From positions 1 through 64,000 of the forward strand of contig ONCQ01000004.1 of NCBI GenBank assembly GCA_900316355.1: a stretch of 64,000 bases of DNA, written 5' to 3'. The notes under the pieces are model-generated. The model ran no database searches. It worked only from the letters and a program-made list of their open reading frames with translations, and had not been told where the DNA came from. This DNA is from an uncultured Prevotellaceae bacterium. GTDB lineage: Bacteria > Bacteroidota > Bacteroidia > Bacteroidales > Bacteroidaceae. This document shows, piece by piece, positions 61,403 to 64,000 of this stretch (positions are counted from its first letter, which is position 1; the number at the start of each line of letters is the position of its first letter). A program made the position numbers and the translations under genes.

Positions 61403-63368
61403 GATTGTAGCCTATATCCGTCGGAAACTCTCCGTGAGAGTCGGCCTCATGGTGGTCGTCTTTGCTGCCGTCATCTTCGTCACAGCACTCAGCTTCCTGT
61501 CCTATCAGGCACGCAACGCGGTGCGGCAGGAAGCCATCAGCCGTGCCACGCTGATTCTCGACAAGACATCGCTGCGTGTGGAAGGCATCATGAATCGTGT
61601 GGAGGTGGCCACGCACATGACCAAGTGGCTCGTGGAGCGCCACCCCGACAACCCCGACTCCATGATGGTCTATAGCCGCGGACTGCTGGCTAACACCCCC
61701 GACTTCTACAACGCCTCCATCGCCTTTGAGCCCAACTATTTCAAGGATAAGGGCCTCTACTACTCCGCTTACTCCAAAAAGCTCCGCCGCAGGCGGGACT
61801 CAGTCGCCGGCGATTCCATACGCACCATTCAGGGCGGCAGCGACAGCTACCAGTATTTCTACATGGACTGGTATCTCATGGCTAAATTGCTCGGCCGTCC
61901 CAGCTGGACGGAGCCCTATATTGACTACGATGCGCCCAGCGGCACCAGCGAGATGGTGACCAGCTATTGTGAGCCTCTCGTTGGTAACAACGGGCAGGTG
62001 ATGGGTGTTATCAACACCAGCTTGTCCCTGAACTGGCTCTCCCAACTGATTACCTCCGTCAGGCCCTATCCCCATTCCTTCAGCATGATGATAGGTCGTG
62101 GCGGCACCTATCTGGTGCATCCAGACAGCACGAAGATTATCCGCGAGACGATATTCACACACACTCTGGAGCAGCCCGATACGGCGATTACCGCGTTGGG
62201 CCATGCCATGCAGCGCGGCGAGGAGGGCATGAAGCGCATGAACCTCTACGGTATTGAGAGCTACGTCTTCTACAAACCTCTCGGCCACACCGGCTGCAGC
62301 ATGGCTATCGTCTGTCCCGAAAGCGACGTGTTCAGCGGATTCAACAAGCTGCGCCGCACCGTGACGGCCATCGTGATGGTGAGCCTGTTGCTGATGCTCT
62401 ATGTCTTCATCCGCGTCATCTCCCATGAGCTCAAGCCCCTGCGCCGTCTGGTAAAGGGTGCCGAGACTATCGCCTCCGGGCAGTTCGATGCGCAGTTGCC
62501 CGAGTTGCAGCGCATCGATGAGATAGGCCAGCTGAGCCACTCGTTTGCGGATATGCAGCAGTCCATCGTGAAATATATGGATGAGCTACAGGACACCACC
62601 GCGCAGAAGACCTCTATTGAGCGCGACATCCATATTGCCAGCTCCATACAGATGGGTATGCTGCCCACCAACTTCCCCACCTATCCTGACCGCGACGACG
62701 TGCAGATTTTCGCCTCGCTGGTGCCTGCCAAGGAGGTGGGCGGCGACCTGTTCGACTTCTATTTCCGTGATGAAAAGCTCTATTTCTGCATTGGCGACGT
62801 ATCGGGGAAGGGTGTGCCGGCCTCGCTCTTCATGGCTGTCACCCGCAGCATCTTCCGCACCGTGTCGGCCCATGAGACGATGCCCGACTGCATTGTGACG
62901 GCCATGAACAAGACGATTGCCGAGATGAACAAGCGCTACATGTTTGTGACGCTCTTTGTCGGTGTGCTCGACCTGCACACAGGACATCTCCACTACTGCA
63001 ACGCCGGCCACGACGCTCCGCTGCTTGTGGGCCAAGGTATCAGCGAGCTACCTTGTGACTCGAACATCCCCGTGGGCTTCAGGCCCCAGTGGCAGTACAC
63101 CTTGCAGGAGGCACAGATATTCCCCGGAACCACCATTTTCCTCTTCACCGACGGCCTCACCGAGGCGATGAACGCTGTCAAGGAGCAGTTCCAGATGGCG
63201 CGTGTCAACGACGTGGCCGTGCAGGCACTGGCGCACGGAGAGCAGCAACCCAGACAGCTCATTGCCCTCATGACCGACGCTGTCAGCCAGTTCGTCGGCG
63301 ATGCCGAGCAGAGCGACGACCTGACGATGATGGCCATCCAGTATCTCCGGTCGCAGGAAGAACAATAA
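61395..63368 (+). CDS. Cache-HAMP-SpoIIE (RsbU-type) membrane phosphatase
   Basis: A 657-residue protein. Membrane segment 1 (about 15-37), a periplasmic dCache-like sensor (about 40-320, 'YFYMDWYLMAKLLGRPSW', 'GQVMGVINTSLSL'), membrane segment 2 (about 325-345), HAMP (346-400, 'ELKPLRRLVKGAETIASGQFD'), a linker coiled coil ('TSIERDIHIASSIQMGMLP') and a PP2C-type SpoIIE phosphatase (about 430-650, 'EVGGDLFDFYF', 'IGDVSGKGVPASLFM', 'TDGLTEAMN', 'SDDLTMMAIQYL'). The metal-binding Asp residues are present. Such enzymes dephosphorylate STAS antagonists; the STAS gene follows 14 nt later. Confidence 0.93.
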   Translation: MSKIVAYIRRKLSVRVGLMVVVFAAVIFVTALSFLSYQARNAVRQEAISRATLILDKTSLRVEGIMNRVEVATHMTKWLVERHPDNPDSMMVYSRGLLANTPDFYNASIAFEPNYFKDKGLYYSAYSKKLRRRRDSVAGDSIRTIQGGSDSYQYFYMDWYLMAKLLGRPSWTEPYIDYDAPSGTSEMVTSYCEPLVGNNGQVMGVINTSLSLNWLSQLITSVRPYPHSFSMMIGRGGTYLVHPDSTKIIRETIFTHTLEQPDTAITALGHAMQRGEEGMKRMNLYGIESYVFYKPLGHTGCSMAIVCPESDVFSGFNKLRRTVTAIVMVSLLLMLYVFIRVISHELKPLRRLVKGAETIASGQFDAQLPELQRIDEIGQLSHSFADMQQSIVKYMDELQDTTAQKTSIERDIHIASSIQMGMLPTNFPTYPDRDDVQIFASLVPAKEVGGDLFDFYFRDEKLYFCIGDVSGKGVPASLFMAVTRSIFRTVSAHETMPDCIVTAMNKTIAEMNKRYMFVTLFVGVLDLHTGHLHYCNAGHDAPLLVGQGISELPCDSNIPVGFRPQWQYTLQEAQIFPGTTIFLFTDGLTEAMNAVKEQFQMARVNDVAVQALAHGEQQPRQLIALMTDAVSQFVGDAEQSDDLTMMAIQYLRSQEEQ

Positions 63369-63382
63369 ATCATCAGAAATAT

Positions 63383-63688
63383 ATGGTAAAGACAACAATC
63401 CAAGAGCACGACGGAGATCTCGTTGCCATCCTTGAGGGCAACCTCGACACCCCAGCAGTCTCCGAGACAGAGAAGGCGATGGCCCCTCTCTATGACAATA
63501 AAGGCAAGGACATCATCATCGACTGCACCGACCTGCAGTATATCTCTTCCGGTGGCCTCCGCATCTTCCTCAGCATCCTGCAGAACGCCGAGGAGAAGGG
63601 CGGCGAGGTGTACATCAAGGGCATCACCACCAACGTGCGTGCCGTGTTTGCCATGACAGGATTCATCAATATCTTCAAGTTCAAGTAA
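63383..63688 (+). CDS. STAS-domain anti-sigma factor antagonist
   Basis: A 101-residue protein, 'EGNLDTPAVSETEKAM', 'DIIIDCTDLQYISSGGLRIFL' and 'VRAVFAMTGFINIF', a complete RsbV/SpoIIAA-type STAS fold with the phosphorylatable Ser in ISSGGLR. The SpoIIE protein upstream should remove that phosphate. The anti-sigma kinase is not in the window. Gap to the next gene 4 nt. Confidence 0.93.
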   Translation: MVKTTIQEHDGDLVAILEGNLDTPAVSETEKAMAPLYDNKGKDIIIDCTDLQYISSGGLRIFLSILQNAEEKGGEVYIKGITTNVRAVFAMTGFINIFKFK

Positions 63689-63692
63689 GCCT

Positions 63693-64000
63693 ATGAATCT
63701 GGACTCCCACTGCGAGATGCTCATGCAGCAGTATCGCGAGCTGCGCCCCACCTTAGACCGCCTGTCCCAGGAGGCCTACGACCAGCTATGCCAGGCGCTG
63801 CACGAGCAGGGCATCTATGTCACAGCCATTGAGCATAGGGTGAAGAGCGAGAAGTCCTTGGCGGGCAAGCTGGAGCTGAAGGGGGCGAAGTATAAGACCA
63901 TCAATGACATCACCGACCTCGTGGGAATCCGTGTCGTCACCTTCTATGTGGACGATGTGGAGAAGGTGGCCGCTATTTCCCAGAACATCTTCGATGTCGA
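63693..64000 (+). CDS. RelA/SpoT-domain synthetase, N-terminal part (runs off the right edge)
   Basis: The visible 102 residues begin MNLDSHCEMLMQQYRELRP and run through 'GAKYKTINDITDLVGIRVV' and 'TFYVDDVEKVAAISQ', the beginning of the RelA_SpoT nucleotidyltransferase domain ('i.DliGiRiv'). There is no HD domain before it, so this is a stand-alone or small alarmone synthetase type protein. The catalytic second half is outside the window. It starts 4 nt after the STAS gene. Confidence 0.85.
   Translation, partial: MNLDSHCEMLMQQYRELRPTLDRLSQEAYDQLCQALHEQGIYVTAIEHRVKSEKSLAGKLELKGAKYKTINDITDLVGIRVVTFYVDDVEKVAAISQNIFDV

Overview
The window looks like a chromosomal segment of a Bacteroidales bacterium, most likely Prevotella or a close relative from gut, rumen or mouth. 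The reasons are promoters with the Bacteroidetes form (TTTG, about 19 bp, then TAnnTTTG), no Shine-Dalgarno requirement, short C-terminal sorting tails ending in 'GIYIVNGKKVLVK'-like sequence, Bacteroidetes families (DUF5683, DUF5675, BspA-type LRR, fasciclin surface proteins, TonB-type barrels), and the dispersed short repeats common in Prevotella. No rRNA, CRISPR array or complete insertion sequence was seen. One tRNA (Gln, CUG) is present.

Layout. 1-4033 is a minus-strand accessory block of phage or mobile-element character: a DUF5675 fragment, a decayed replication-protein C-terminus, a WYL_2/DUF2693 protein, an HNH-type protein, a 58-aa protein, an S24 (LexA/UmuD-like) peptidase with an extra C-terminal domain, and a small lipoprotein, all laced with tandem repeats. 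4456-8699 holds a giant Ig/chitobiase-domain surface protein and a tiny Trp-ending peptide. 8967-14876 is a three-gene surface operon (two fasciclin-type proteins and a BspA-type LRR protein) flanked by a 75-bp direct repeat. 15232-21828 is a four-gene operon: OmpA-like, CHASE2, FecR-like, TPR-CHAT. 22023-23465 is radA. 23584-34148 is a host-glycan degradation operon: GH33 sialidase, GH20 hexosaminidase, M60 mucinase, and a second Trp-ending peptide. 34312-51797 is mainly housekeeping (mrp, trmB, ilvE, xseB, xseA, an AspT/YidE-type transporter, alaS, a MerR regulator, an RSH alarmone enzyme, a DUF5683 protein, parB, parA, tadA). A lipoprotein and a HEPN/MNT toxin-antitoxin pair sit between xseA and xseB. 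51813-58449 has a TonB-type outer-membrane protein and the rsfS-ftsH-cdsA cluster. 58658-58728 is tRNA-Gln. 58928-64000 is a tightly packed, partly overlapping plus-strand operon: PTP-like phosphatase, (p)ppGpp-hydrolase-type HD protein, NMT1-type binding protein, Cache/HAMP/SpoIIE phosphatase, STAS protein, and a RelA/SpoT-domain synthetase cut by the window end.

How the genes work together. The sialidase, hexosaminidase and M60 protease should jointly dismantle mucin-type glycoproteins at the cell surface; their 3' ends share almost identical DNA. The CHAT/CHASE2/FecR-like/OmpA operon looks like an envelope sensing and proteolysis module. The last operon joins alarmone making and breaking to a SpoIIE/STAS partner switch and a periplasmic binding protein. 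These two operons are the best candidates for undescribed systems.

A second theme is repeats. Palindromic GC-rich elements and 7-9 bp tandem tracts lie between genes, often directly before a start codon. Several appear to have inserted in frame into conserved genes (radA, trmB, mrp, ftsH, cdsA). All functional assignments come from reading the sequence and recalling families; no database search was run.
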